A stretch of 64,000 nt of DNA from Simmondsia chinensis (GCA_018398585.1 JAGTTD010000016.1:24723212-24787211); one strand, 5' to 3'; positions 35,801-46,710 are shown, numbered from the stretch's first letter. Numbers and translations are program-made. The notes: a model not told the origin generated them from the sequence alone.

Positions 35801-38800
35801 AGGTTGTTTCCTGGGACCCCCAACCTATGGAACGTGTCATCATGGAAACATAGTATCCTAGAAGCATGAGAGCAACATAGTATTAGAGCAATCCATAGCA
35901 CAAGCCAAGCAATACGAAGCAAAACTCACTGGAAGGTAACTGCATGCAAATATTCGACAAGTACGCAAGTGCTCAAGTACTTAGGTACACAGATATGCAA
36001 AATAGGTACACAGGCAAATAGAGCAATCCATAGCATAAGGAAAATATTTTCATGTCAATCAAAAAATATCATATTCTAACATAAGTATTAAGGCAAATGT
36101 CCTGACTGAAACAACTCATGGAATAAAATAAGGACGTTTATTGCATAACATTTCTTGATCTAACCATGATGTAAGTGGTGGTCATTACGTGACCAATACT
36201 TCCTTAATGCTACCATAACACATGTATTCCATAATCAAAGAAAAGAATCCATGAAAAAGGGTGTTGAAATTGAGGTAAAAGTGCCTTAAAAAACATTACA
36301 TTTACGGGAACGAATAAGAAGAGAATGATGTTCACTATAAACTAAGAACGGAAAAATGTTCGAGGAATAGAATGAAGGCAACATATCTTAAAAAATAACA
36401 AGAAGTACAGCATGAAGCTTTAAATATATCCTTTTCCAAAGATGTTTCTCTTCTTGTACTTTTCCCGGAACATGTTGTCTTTCTTGTGTACATATTAAAT
36501 ATTATACCCTACTTGTTTCTTTTCACAAAAATAACCCCTCCCAAGGTATTTTTGCCTCAAATGACAATATTGTGCCTTAAAATGACTTGGCTCACTTGCA
36601 CTTTGACATAACTTAGTGAGCTTTGAGCCAAGCTTGGCCTATTCATGTTCAATTAAGCATGAGATGTAACTCGTTTATGCTCAAGCTTGGATCAATAGGG
36701 GCCAAAAGTGACTTCTCTGGATATATTTAGGATGCTAACCTAAGTCAAAATAAAATCATTTAGGCTCCTTTAGTTCCATACCCTGAGTTTTACCAAGGTT
36801 GGGCTTGGCTCATGTAGCAAAATAAGGTGGCTTGAATTGGCAGAAGCACAAAACGAGCCAAGCTTTTTGAGATAAATTACGCTCCGACTTAATTCATTTA
36901 TGTCCATAGACATGACTTTGAGAGCTCACATTCTTCCTGACAGTGAAGTGGATGAAGTACCTGCCAGTCTAGCAAATCAATAATTGCATTCTCCAACCCA
37001 TCAGAAAGAAGAAGCAGGCATAATTGCTGGGGAGAAGAAATCTCAAAATATGAGGCAACTCTTCTGCTTTCATCATCAGTAAGATCCTGGTCTTTGATGT
37101 ACAAGGGATTTATCAATGCAATTGCTGCATAATCCAAAGTGAAAACTGTTACAATATGAAACTTACAAATGTGTGACATGACACTTGACTTTCGGAACTT
37201 GGAATGGATCTGGAAAGAAAACTTAGGTTCAAAGAATTCTGGTACACACGCTTTTAGCTATTTCCAGACCCCGCTTTGGTGGGAGCCCTTGGGGCACTGG
37301 ATTTGTTGCTGTACACTTTTAGCTGTTTACTATCTCTACCCATAAACAAGCCTGGACATATATAATAGGCGTGTAAATGAGCAACCAGGGGCCTGAGCTC
37401 ATAAGGCTTGAGGCTTGGGTCACCAACATTGAGCTTGGCTAAAGCTCAACTCTAATATTGCTAAGCTTGGAGCTTCAAACTCATGCTCGGCATTGTTTTG
37501 TTGCTCAAATTTGGCTCGGTGACCTCGGAGTTGAGTTAAGTCAGCTTCTTTATGCTCAACCAGAGCTCTAGTTGGCCTTGTTTAGGATCATTTCAGCTCA
37601 AGCTCAACTCAGAGGTTCGAACTTGGCTCATTGAGGCACATTCAGACTCAATATATAGGTAGATATTGGCTTATTTCAGCTCGTTATTGCAAGCCACCCA
37701 ACATAAGAATTTAAGTTTGAGCTCAACTCACTTAGTTAAACAAGCAAGACCAACTCTCCTAGTTAAACAAGCCAGCTCAATGGAATGCTGGACTGAGCAC
37801 AGCATGAGCTTGAAATAAGCTGCGTCTTTCCAACTATTTGTGAGCCCCTCGGCTCATTTACATTCCTAATTTCTTGAGCAACAGTCACAATTGTGGTCAA
37901 TATCAATGGAAAAGGCTGTATTACGATGTCATTTTAAGCTTTGAACAAAAATAAAAGTAAAAACATGCAGTATTGCTTTGCCCAAAACCTATATTCTATT
38001 TCAAAAAATGCATAGCCATACACATACATCTACATATTCAGTACTAACATGTTATAATGGCTGAAAGCATGACGATTGTACCATCCAATACTTGTACATA
38101 ATTTGAGTTGCATTAATCTATAAATTACGAACAAACTTTTGTATCTTACAATTCAATTAACAAACTTATATAACCTACTTAGAATAAATTAGCAAACACG
38201 CAGACCAAATTTTTGCGAGCAAAATATTCTATAAAAAAATCAGAATCCTCAACAAATCATCCCTGATTAGTTCACATCGGGAAATTAAATGTAAACTAGC
38301 AGTTCCTATTGTGGTTTTCAAATGAAGGCTGTCACGAAGGCTAATTAATGGGTTGTGGAGATTGTGTTGAATTTTCAAGGGAACATAAATTACTTTATTT
38401 TTGGTAATTGGGTTGTGTAGGCCAGGTTATGCAAATCTTGATTCCTGAATAATTCCCCAATTGCCAGTACAACCCACTCAAAAGTTTCCCTATATACAAT
38501 AGGTTAAGTTGGGCCCACAAACCAGGCAAGTGGAACCCATGAATTGTTTGCATCCAATGGAAAATTTTGAACCTCAGACGAAATGGTTTATGAGGCACTA
38601 GGTCAAATGCCTTACTACTTGAGCCATCTCTATGGAGTTAACATAAACTATTTTTTAAGTCTTATGTTTGTAAAAATTCAACAAATAGCCATTATTTATG
38701 CTCAATATAAACATATTTATCAATATTTTAATAAATAAAATAGAATATATTTTTAAATTATGAAGGACATTACAAAAGTACCATTATGTGCATAGCAGCT

Positions 38801-40377
38801 AGCTTACAAGCCGTTGCATGATAGAGTTTATTGATTCCATTGTAATGGCTCTAAACCACACATAAATATGCATATCCAGTTCTATGTTATCAAGATCATA
38901 AACTACACCCTTCCCATAAGACATTTCATAATAATCAATTGTTCACATAGCCCTTGCTTATGAAGATTTCAGGAGGAGATGAGATCTTGTTATATGGCAC
39001 CAATAAATTTGGTGTAGTCCATAAAATCACAAACGCTTGTTTATATGTTGGTTGGCCTCTCATCGTAGCCTTCTTACCTGAGACAGGCTACGGCAGAAGG
39101 GGTGGGCATTAGCAAACATATGTAGCTAAGGTGACTGCGGTAGAGATTCTGTGCTTCACGAATGTTCCCGTTAGTATTTTAGAGAGGTGTTCTCCAGTGT
39201 GATGCATTGGCTTAGTTTGGATATGCTTCCTTCTAATCTTGGAGACATTTTTTGGTATTATCAACGAGTAATTAAACATGGAAATACTCGTAGACGGTTC
39301 AAACATGCCAAAAATAATCAGCTTATTAGCAAGGCACCACAAAGGAACAAGCTTATTTTCTAGAATATGCAAAACAATTGTCATCAAGTTGTCTATCATG
39401 TTCAGTTTTATGTTATCTCTATTGTCCACCATAGCCTGGTGTGAGAATCTCCGTGTATTGTAATTTCATTTAAACTGTTGATATGTAGATTTACCTACAG
39501 ATGACCCGTCTCTACTCATTATGATTTCCGTTAAAAGTATCATCATTCATGCGCCTTCAACCATTAACTTTAAGACAGTTGGTTCCTTAACATGATATCA
39601 AAGCATCATTGATCAACAGGTCACAAGTTCGAATCTCAATGGTTCCTACTCTTAATATCAATATAATTTCAACACAAAATATAAGGTGAGCATGTGCAAT
39701 ATTCACGCCTGAAGCTCAATAGCATTTAAAGCATTCGTGCACATTCGTCCATCAATTTAAACTTTTAGGACAATTAAGTCCTCGACAATTCTATGAAAAT
39801 TTTCTTGCATTGAAAAAGAAAAGATACGATAGAAAAAGCAAAAACCACTCCTAAAACTGTCACAAATTCAAGACAACAGCAACTCACTGTTACAGGAAAA
39901 ATAAATATTTTAACGACAATCCAGGTAACTTTTTTCGTTTACTATGTAATTAAGATATTAGCCTGTGATCCACTTCCCCAATTTCTAAAAAGGGCAATAA
40001 GGTTGTAAACATGCACTCACATGACCAATCCTTTGCAATTTGTCGATGATTGAAGTCGAAAACGAACGTATTCCACCCTCTTTCAACAGCAGCAGTCATC
40101 ACCTGCTTGTTCTCGGTCCATATCCACACTACCTTCGATTCCTCATACTTACGATTCGAACTCATTTTCACACAACAATCGATTCGCAAATACATCGGCT
40201 TACAATGAGTTCGCTTCCGATTATTGGCTATCGATCTGCAATTATTCGAATTTCATGAAGATGAATGACAAAGATTGGAGTATGGATCAATAGAGAGAGG
40301 AGGTGAGCTGACCTGGGAAATCGAAGTGGATAACGAACTAGGGTTTCGATTGAGGAAGCATATTGTAGCAGCACCAT
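26825..40377 (-). CDS. 3-dehydroquinate synthase II (archaeal-type DHQS) homologue, complete 10-exon gene
   Basis: Exons (minus): 40377-40313, 40235-40021, 37124-36961, 35343-35245, 34070-34002, 33567-33427, 32948-32859, 30290-30123, 28156-28081, 26952-26825. They sum to 1215 nt, 404 residues plus TAA. Every intron is GT-AG and every junction keeps frame. Residues 1-45 are basic and Ser-rich, like a chloroplast transit peptide. The DHQS domain begins at [20 protein letters not shown], passes [12 protein letters not shown] and [13 protein letters not shown], then [54 protein letters not shown] and [11 protein letters not shown]. It closes with [14 protein letters not shown]. In archaea the family makes 3-dehydroquinate from an amino-heptulosonate. 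Plants carry a homologue (Arabidopsis At3g28760) besides the ordinary AroB-type enzyme; its role in plants is unclear to me. Introns hold at least ten mobile elements, yet no exon is damaged. Confidence 0.93.
26990..27215 (-). repeat. tRNA-like SINE-type repeat in intron 9
   Basis: Related to the units at 1134-1635. It shares ttgagatttgaacttgagac, then a degenerate gacaccatgttaaagaac and ctccaaaagtt. It also has the linking piece gttaggtaaagattaagaaa ... tactgcaacgtgcct. One copy, diverged. It lies just upstream of the last exon in the sense of the gene. Confidence 0.5.
27550..28045 (+). pseudogene. L1-type LINE RNase H fragment in intron 9
   Basis: Plus-strand frame from about 27575 to 27940 reads [32 protein letters not shown] and then [19 protein letters not shown]. 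This is the order of the RVT_3/RNase H domain found at the C-terminus of plant LINE or RNase H-like polyproteins. The conserved AEA-type Glu is Gln here. It lies opposite to the host gene. A short A run follows near 28039. Upstream RT sequence is absent. Confidence 0.6.
28765..29191. mobile_element. AATTCC-rich MITE in intron 8
   Basis: The left end tgtttagagcatggaactgg and the reverse complement of the right end, tgtttggcacatggaattgg, match in 15 of 20 positions and so define terminal inverted repeats. Inside, ggaattggaatt/aattccaattcc occurs many times in both orientations. No open frame. Target duplication not evident. Confidence 0.6.
30471..30675 (-). pseudogene. RNase H-like LINE fragment in intron 7
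   Basis: Minus-strand frame shows [20 protein letters not shown] and QIRNIIEDI, the pattern of the second half of the plant LINE-type RNase H domain (acidic-Asp-Asn-Leu, then PW.I..II.DI). Only about 60 residues remain, in the sense direction of the host gene. Surrounding sequence is not recognisable. Confidence 0.5.
31251..31690 (+). mobile_element. 5'-truncated RTE LINE copy in intron 7
   Basis: From gctcgtataggggttataga it matches the reverse complement of the copy at 42698-43343 through gcgcacttaggatgtgtatt, ctctcatgagctcct and tttgctgcggaccagctctc. The common tail follows (ggttgggggtcctcggaaat, ggctgcgtacacctaccccc, (TTG)n). It lacks all coding sequence except the last few bases. It lies antisense to the host gene. 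Confidence 0.75.
31980..32504. mobile_element. hAT-type non-autonomous element (GAGCTCG-rich) in intron 7
   Basis: Ends are taggtgtgtaaacgaaccga (left) and, in reverse complement, taggggtgcaaacaagacga (right), giving terminal inverted repeats. Flanking 8-mers cgctaagg (31972-31979) and cattaagg (32505-32512) match in 6 of 8 positions, the duplication length of hAT elements. The body is dense in cgagct, gagccgag and tcgagctt words. No open frame. Confidence 0.7.
33636..33987. mobile_element. MITE in intron 5, 14 bp from the splice donor
   Basis: Left end agggtaaatatcacagagac and the reverse complement of the right end, aggataaatactattgagac, form a terminal inverted repeat. Interior words such as cctcaagttatactttaatt read like other plant gggtaaatatca-type MITEs. 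The right edge lies only 14 bases from the donor of intron 5 at 34001, which stays intact. Confidence 0.65.
34935..35045. repeat. MITE fragment, same family as 12319-12880
   Basis: aggtatctcactgtgtatat, tcaagatacttaggtgataa and ggggtatctaagtgataaag closely match 12800-12880. Only one arm is present, in intron 4. Confidence 0.6.
35689..36033 (-). mobile_element. RTE/Au-tailed retroposon in intron 3, 19-bp TSD
   Basis: A 345-bp insertion is bracketed by perfect duplications cataaggaaaatattttca at 35670-35688 and 36034-36052. On the minus strand it ends with the common tail and a (TTG)n run (caacaacaacaacacc on plus). The 5' part contains a short internal duplication of agagcaatccatagca. The perfect 19-bp duplication implies a fairly recent insertion. 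It has the same direction as the host gene. Confidence 0.85.
37266..37314 (+). repeat. fragment of the Au/RTE tail in intron 2
   Basis: ccagaccccgctttggtggg, then agcccttggggcactggatttgttgctg, matches only the last 50 bp of the tail. Too short to assign to LINE or SINE. Confidence 0.6.
37366..37868. mobile_element. hAT-type non-autonomous element in intron 2
   Basis: Left taggcgtgtaaatgagc and reverse-complemented right end taggaatgtaaatgagc match in 15 of 17 positions. The body is rich in gagctcaa, ttgagctt and ggctcat words, like the element at 31980-32504. Flanking 8-mers atatataa and atttcttg do not match well, so the duplication has decayed or the ends are off by a base or two. Confidence 0.55.
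39570..39790 (+). repeat. tRNA-like SINE-type repeat in intron 2
   Basis: Reads gttccttaacatgatatcaa, then caggtcacaagttcgaatct about 30 bases later. These are the A-box-like and B-box-like parts seen in reverse at 1134-1635. The rest (tttaaacttttaggacaatt) matches the downstream part of those units. Confidence 0.5.
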
Positions 40378-40570
40378 TTCACTGGGTTGTTGTGTGAGGC
40401 TCCGCTTATTGGCGTTGCATTACATTTGAACTTCAATTTTTGGAGCTAAGAGAATATTAATATTTACTTGGTTTTTCACATGATCCGTTACAACCTGTGT
40501 TTGACCATACTCGTGATATTTATACAGCTTCATTTAATAATTGTAAATTATGTTAGTTTTATTTTTTTAT

Positions 40571-40983
40571 GAGTTATTTACACCATTGGTCCTTAATTCT
40601 TTTAAGTTTCTTTGAATTAATTTTTTTTTATTTTTTGTTTAAATTAGTTCCTTATCTTTATAACTTTATTCAAATTGGTTCCTCAATTTTTTAATTTTGG
40701 TCAAATTAATCCCTCATTTTTTATTTTGTTCAAAATGGTCCCTTATATTTTATTTTATGACAAAACTAGTTACAAATTGTGACCAAAATTAGATAAAAAT
40801 TAAAAAGATGAAAAACTACTTTTAAAAAAAAAAATAAAACACGAGAGAATATTTTAAATAAAAGAAAATATGAGGAACTAATTTCAACAAATATAAAAAG
40901 ATGAGAGACTAATTTGAACAAAATAAAAGATAAGGTACCAATTTGAACAAAACTAGAAACATGAAGAACTAATGCTATAACTC
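40571..40983. mobile_element. MITE with long inverted arms (ttggtcc family)
   Basis: The left half repeats tttaaattagttccttatct and tattcaaattggttcctcaa words; the right half carries their reverse complements (aaaagatgagagactaattt, ataaggtaccaatttgaaca). The two halves could fold into a 200-bp imperfect hairpin. Outer ends share gagttat. It sits about 200 bp upstream of the DHQS-II start codon. Confidence 0.6.
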
Positions 40984-41151
40984 TTCTTTTTTTCATGGGA
41001 GATTAATGAATTTTAGGACTTGTTTTTGTGTTTTTTCCCCCCTTTTTCCATAAAATTTTTAAAGATATCATCTAAAATTATTGGAAATAGGATTTGGATG
41101 ATTTTGGAAAGGGAAAACTTCTCTATAATATATAGATATTTATTTACAGGA

Positions 41152-41250
41152 TAGTGTTATTGTCGAGGTATTATTGTATTTTTCACTGCAACTTTATAAC
41201 TTTTATTATTTGTAAGTTAATTGCTCTGACAATAACATTATCCTGACAAT
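41152..41250. repeat. small inverted-repeat element (about 100 bp)
   Basis: ggatagtgttattgtc at the left is matched by gacaataacattatcc at the right. A related half-copy occurs near 5990-6030. Possibly a very small MITE. Confidence 0.45.
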
Positions 41251-42190
41251 AACAAATTTTTTTTTCTTTACCCAAAATTATCTAAATTTTAAATACACTT
41301 TCAAAAAATTACTTATATTTTTATGGTTTCAATATCATACTTAAAAATGCCTCATTTTAGGCAATTTAGTCATCTTTTCCGAAGTTCTACAAAGAGCTAT
41401 TGGGTAATCCGGGGGAGGAGATCACATGCAGTGGGCTTGTCCACTACTATATGCATTGTTAGAGAGAGAAAGAGAGAGAATTTTTTATTTTAAATTTAAA
41501 TTATTTAATAAATTATTAGAAAATTAAATTATTTATATAAAATAATTTTAATATGCAAATTACTTGTTTGACTTTTTATCATTTAGATACCCGTTAAATT
41601 TTTGTTATAAATATCGAAATAACTTGTATATATTATCGTTATTATTCATTATATTAGCATATTTTTATGTAAATTTTATGAAAAATTTAAAAAAATTTCA
41701 ATCAACCACCAAACATTGACGCCATTAATTCACTGTTTAGATTTCACGTGTGCAATTATGAATGCTACATATTATCTAAGGGCATTGTAAGTTGGTTTCT
41801 GTTTACAGTTGAGTTGGTTTTCATTCCATTCTATCATGTATATGTTCGAATGTTCTATACTTTTTTGGTTCTTTTTATTAGAAACACATGTTTATATGCA
41901 TTTTTAAATTATATTTAATTAATATTATGTAATTGTATTAAATGAAGATGTCACTAAAAATAGATATATATTTTGCACGTTGCATTAAAAATAATATTTG
42001 TACATACAAATATATAGAATTTTGACCCAAAAAAAAAAAAAAAATATTACATACCTTATTAATATTGTTGTTACATTATTTGTCAAAAGTGTGTATATAT
42101 TACTTGGCATCACTAAATACAAAACTTAGCAATATACGTTTTCAAATATATATATATATATTACAACACTTGTATGCTTAATTAATGAAA

Positions 42191-42610
42191 GCGTTATTTA
42201 TGCCAAAGATCCCTTTACTTTGTCCATTGTATCAATTTAGTCCTTGTACTTTTAATTGTATCAATTTAGTCCCTATACAATTCAAAATAAGTCAATTTAG
42301 TCCTTAAAGAAAATTTTATGTTATGTTTTTAATTAATGGTTCGGCCATGCATTGGATTAAATTGAGTAAACAAATGAATTTATAATAAATTACTTGTATC
42401 TAACATAATTTTACTGTTCAAAATTACGTTATTAACATAACTTAAATTTGATCAGAGGACTAAATTGATACATTTTGAAAAACTTAAATTTGATCAGAGG
42501 ACTAAATTGATACATTTTAAATTTTTAGGGACCAAATTGATACAACTAAAAGTACAAGGACCAAATTAACACAATGAGCAAAGTATATGGACTTTTGACG
42601 TAAATAACCC
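42191..42610. mobile_element. Mutator-type MITE with perfect 9-bp TSD
   Basis: Perfect 9-bp duplications ttaatgaaa lie at 42182-42190 and 42611-42619. The ends gcgttatttatgccaaag and, reverse-complemented, gggttatttacgtcaaaag are inverted repeats. Inside are multiple inverted copies of atcaatttagtccttgta and ggactaaattgatac. A 9-bp duplication and inverted ends are the signature of Mutator-like elements. Confidence 0.8.
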
Positions 42611-42697
42611 TTAATGAAAATAAACTTTTTTTTGTTGTTAAATCTAACGTATTGCAAGTGACTCCTTGTATTTTTCGTTTAGTTTTTAAAATAGCTC

Positions 42698-43343
42698 AAC
42701 AACAACAACAACAACAAACCCAGTGCCTGCAAGGGCTCCCGCAAAAGCAAGGTCTGGAGAGTAGATGTACGTAGCCTTCCCCCTTCAGGGGGCTACCCTA
42801 AAGAGAGACTGTTTCTGAGGACCCCCAACCTGAGAGACTGGTCCGCAGCAAAGAGCATGTAACCTGGCAGCAGGAGAACAACAAAGCATAAGTAGGGTAA
42901 ACATACAGCGAGCAAGACAATAGACACAAAGCACACAAGACACAAGACTCAAAGCAAGCCACATCAAGCAAAAATCAAAGAATAAATAGGCAGGTAGTAG
43001 CTCATGAGAGCAAATACACAACCTAAGTGCGCCATGAGGATATCACAACCTAGCACTAGTAACCTAGACCACCTTACTACAACTGGAGCATCTATAACCT
43101 CTATACTAGCCCTCCATTGGACCCTATCTAAGGCCATCTCTTCCCGAAGGTTTAGGTGGGTGAGGTCTAGTCGGATCGTCTCCATCTATCTCTTCTTCGG
43201 CCTACCTCTTCCTCTCCTACCTAATGTAGTAAGGGGTTGTTCGTACCTCCTTACTGGAGCGTTGTCCGATCTCCTTCTAATATATTCGAACCACCTCAAA
43301 CGTTGCACTCTCAATTTATTTTCAATGGGGGCTACGCCCATCC
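42698..43343 (-). mobile_element. 5'-truncated RTE LINE copy
   Basis: On the minus strand it begins in the last coding part of the RTE open frame. It encodes METIRLDLTHLNLREEMALD, matching the C-terminus of the full-length copy at 47032-51284, then the 3' UTR shared with 31251-31690 and the common tail with (TTG)n. Truncation is at about 43343 (gctacgcccatcc). No clear target duplication. Confidence 0.85.
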
Positions 43344-43497
43344 ATGAATTACCATATTAAGTTTGAGAATAAGATAGATGAGAGAAATATTATATATAAT
43401 ATTCATTAAGCACTACAATAACCAAAATCGGTAGTAAGTTATTTCGATTGGAATACTAGAATTCAGTATTATATTATTTAATTTTTTTAACAGGTTC

Positions 43498-43842
43498 TGT
43501 TGAGTTTTATTTTACGTATTTGTGAATACTTTGTATTTTCATACATATACATATTTATGCTTGAGAATATTCTTTGTAATTAATTAAATCTAGAATATTC
43601 TTTGTAAGTAGGTAGTGTTCATTTCCTCTTCCCTTCACTTGCAATACAAACCGGCCATTAAGGCCCATTTACTAGAGTTTTTATTTCTTTGTAATGTGTA
43701 AGTAGGAAGCTCTAGAGTTGAGGCTTTTCATGTATTTTCTTACTAGTAAAAATAGCTTAGTTCATGTACTAAATTAATCATCCAATAAAAGTTATTTCTT
43801 CCATTGCATTCCTTATTTCTTTTAAGTATTTTATTTTTTACA
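43498..43842 (+). repeat. copia 5' LTR
   Basis: Starts tgttgagttttatt, ends attttttaca. It contains the start region ttactagtaaaaatagctta and the likely poly(A) signal aataaaag (about 43784-43791). Almost identical to 60535-60880 by eye, with a handful of substitutions. Confidence 0.95.
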
Positions 43843-43855
43843 TGGTATCAGAGTA
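43843..43855 (+). promoter_or_regulatory. copia primer binding site (initiator-Met tRNA)
   Basis: tggtatcagagta starts at the base after the LTR and complements the 3' end of plant initiator methionine tRNA, the usual copia primer. Confidence 0.85.
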
Positions 43856-43981
43856 CGTCTCGATCTCGGTTTGAAATCCTCTCTCAGTTCAAGGCTGCCG
43901 TGCACCTAGTGGTGCACATTGTGAGTTTATCCTATCATTTTCTTGTCTTTGTGTTTGTCTTGTGTTTTAGCTTCATAGAAT

Positions 43982-44404
43982 ATGGCGGAGATTAATAATG
44001 AGAATAACACTCTTAATGCACAAGATAATAACAACCAAATTTTTGTGCCGGCTACCGTGATAGGGGGGGTCGTGGACATCAACTCCCCGTTTTATCTTCA
44101 TCCTTTTGATAATCCGGGTTTAGTTTTTGTCCAAAACGTTTTACCTAGACCAAATTATCAATCTTAGAGGAGGTCCATATTGAAGGTTTTTAAGGCAAAA
44201 AGGAAAATAGGATTTCTTGATGGAACTATTCCAAAATCGGATGAGAATTCACCGGACTTTGAAAATTGGAGCGCTTGCGACTCCATGGTTTCGACTTGGC
44301 TCTCGAATTCTGTCTCTAAAGAAATAAACGAGAGCATCACTTATTTAGAGACTGCACGTGATATTTGGTTGGATTTGCATGACAGGTTTTCTCAAGGCAA
44401 TGTT
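43982..44404 (+). pseudogene. copia gag, 5' portion
   Basis: The frame opens at ATG 43982. It shows INSPFYLHPFDNPG, then KIGFLDGTIPKS, NWSACDSMVSTWLSNSVS and ETARDIWLDLHDRFSQGN. This is the plant copia gag (UBN2-type) pattern. A TAG at 44165 interrupts it. The frame is cut at 44404 by the nested LTR element and resumes at 56669 (CIYELKREISHLRQENS) once one copy of the atgtt duplication is discounted. Confidence 0.9.
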
Positions 44405-46710
44405 TGTAACGCCCTCAAACGTTAATACCGAATAGGCTTAAGTATAGGGCGATACACAGCCGTACTATAACAAATCCCCTTATTATAGTACGAAGCCCGA
44501 ATATTTTCAATCAAATACTCAAAATTATATAAACCGTTCTTATATAAAACATAATCTCAAATACATCAAACTAACATTTTCATACTAGTAGAGCGGAAGC
44601 TTAAAATTACAACATCCTAGATAGTCTTTGATCTGCTACCAAAAAATTTACTAATTATTTAACTACGCAAATTAAACTAATTCTCGAGATAGTAAGCCGC
44701 TTCATTATTTCTTCCTTCAGAAACTTGCCATAGGTTTACTAATCTGGAAAAATAAATGAATTGGTTGAGCAAACAACATGCTCACTAAGTACACCACACT
44801 CCCTACCCGGATCAGGCATATTATTTAAAACGGATAAAATTTCAATCAAAACCAGTAAAAATCAATTCGTCTTTAAAATCATGTTAGGATATCACAAATC
44901 ATTGTTACATAATTCAGTTCATTTCACAAGAAGTCTTTGGTAAAAGGATTAAAATCTCTTTTATTTTCAACATTCACTAAGAAACATAAATCATCACTTT
45001 ATACTTTTAAATACAGCCATCGGACACGGTCCGTCCCACACCAGACCGAGCACGACTCTGGAGCAGGGTCCGTCCCATACCAAACCGAGCTCTTTGGAAT
45101 CGATCCGAGGATCAGTGGCTCTGATTTTACTTTATGCTTTAAATCAACTTGCAAACGCACTTTGGTAAAACTTACAGACGCAGTGAATACTACGGCCGGT
45201 ATTATTCCCGCGACAGGGTCACAGATCGACGTTCACATTTCACATATTCGAACCGGTTCTAAGTCGATAGATCCGCTAGGATCAAACATAAATCTATGTG
45301 CCGGTATTATTCCCGCGATAGGGTCACAGATCGGCTTTTCACATTACATATTTCACATTCTATCGTCGACAGACCCGGAGGGTCAACGTAGTTATCTGTA
45401 AGCTCTTCCCATAAAACCTTTAAACTTCAAATCATAAGTTCACAATAATTTCCTTCTATGTAACGACCGGGATTCGGACGTCTCCCCCGCGTACGCTTAT
45501 ACAGCCGGTATCAATATAATTCAAACATCAAATCAATCTTTTATGTAGTAACCGGGATTTGGACGTCTCCCCGCGTCACCATACGCACCGGGATTCGGCC
45601 ATCGCCCCCGCGTACACTTACATAATCAGTATAAATCCAATATAGTTCAAACCTTTAATTCAAATCATAATAGTAGGAATCACATGTTTAAAACTCAAAC
45701 CAATGTATAAGTCAGTTTAATTCAAACCATAAGAGTAGGAATCACATATTTAAAACTCAAACCAATGTATAAATCAGTATAATTCAATTTATAAGGGTAT
45801 AAACCACACAATCAAATAACACATATGCCCAATCCTATTTAACAAATCAATAAATCATTCAAAATATAAATTTCACAAATCAAGTCATTTAAAGTAATTT
45901 TTCATAGTTAACAAACAAGTAGGGAAAGTGGTATACTTACTTCACTAGCTCAAATCCAACAACTTTAACTTCTAAGCCACCGGCGAGGTGGCCGGAGTTG
46001 TACTGGGGAAGTGGCGGTATTGGCGAGACGGCGATGCCGGTGTGGCGGCCGAAGCTGTACCGGCGTGGTGACGACACTGGCGAGGCGAGGGGAGAGAGAG
46101 AGTCGTGGGTGGTGGAGAGAGAACGGAGAGGAGAGAGAAAATCGTGGTGGTGTTGTGTGGTTTGAGGGGTTGAGGGTTGGGGTATTTATAGACCCCTGGA
46201 GGTCAGACAGTACCGAGGTGGTGAGAGGCGGTACCAAGGTGGTAGGAGGCGGTACCGGGGTACCGTGGTGGTCGGAGTCATACCGCATGGGTCAGGCGGT
46301 ACCGTCGTGGTCGGAGTCGTACCGCGTGGGACAGGCGGTACCGTGGTGGGAGGGTGACGGTATTGGTATCGTAAGGTGGGAAGGGCACCGGTGACGATGG
46401 TAGAGGCGAGGGGAGGACGGTGAGGATGAGAGAGACGGTGAGGGAGAGGGTGTGACGCGTGAGGGAGAGAGAATTGTACAGGAGAGAGAGAGACGTGGGG
46501 GTGGGAGGAAAAATTTTTACTTTATTTTTATTTTTTTTCTTTTTCTTTTTTCTTTTTCTTTCCCTTTTCTTTTTCATTTATATATTTATTTGTTTATTTA
46601 TTTTTATTTTGTAACCTAATCGAAATAATAGCGAGTTTTAACCTTATTTAAATACCCTAAGTTTCACGTATTGTAATACCAAGTCTAATTTAATTAGGCC
46701 GGGTATTACA
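44405..46710 (-). repeat. 3' LTR of the gag-only element
   Basis: Matches 54308-56663 throughout. It contains tandem blocks around ccgggattcggacgtctccc (about 45460-45620), then a GC-rich segment with repeated ggcggtaccg/tggtcggagtc words (about 46190-46350). Open frames within it (for example 44937-45401 and 46011-46394) are repeated in the other LTR and have no known domain. Confidence 0.95.

Larger units (their letters stand above)
40378..42190. other. upstream region of the DHQS-II gene, MITE-rich
   Basis: Contains the 5' leader and presumed promoter of the DHQS-II gene. No clear TATA box could be chosen. Two inverted-repeat elements lie at 40571-40983 and 41152-41250, with a GA run near 41461-41480. 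No coding sequence. Confidence 0.45.

Noticed and set aside
38395..38640. Possible tRNA gene (aaatgccttactacttgagcc-type words)
   Set aside because: No cloverleaf can be drawn, and spacing of box-like words is wrong. Probably repeat debris in intron 2.
45440..45620. Regularly spaced repeats resembling a CRISPR array
   Set aside because: These are tandem units in a plant LTR without unique spacers or cas genes.
45965..46577. Several open frames on both strands in a GC-rich block
   Set aside because: They lie in the LTR of the gag-only element, recur in the other LTR with frame differences, and are driven by tandem repeats.
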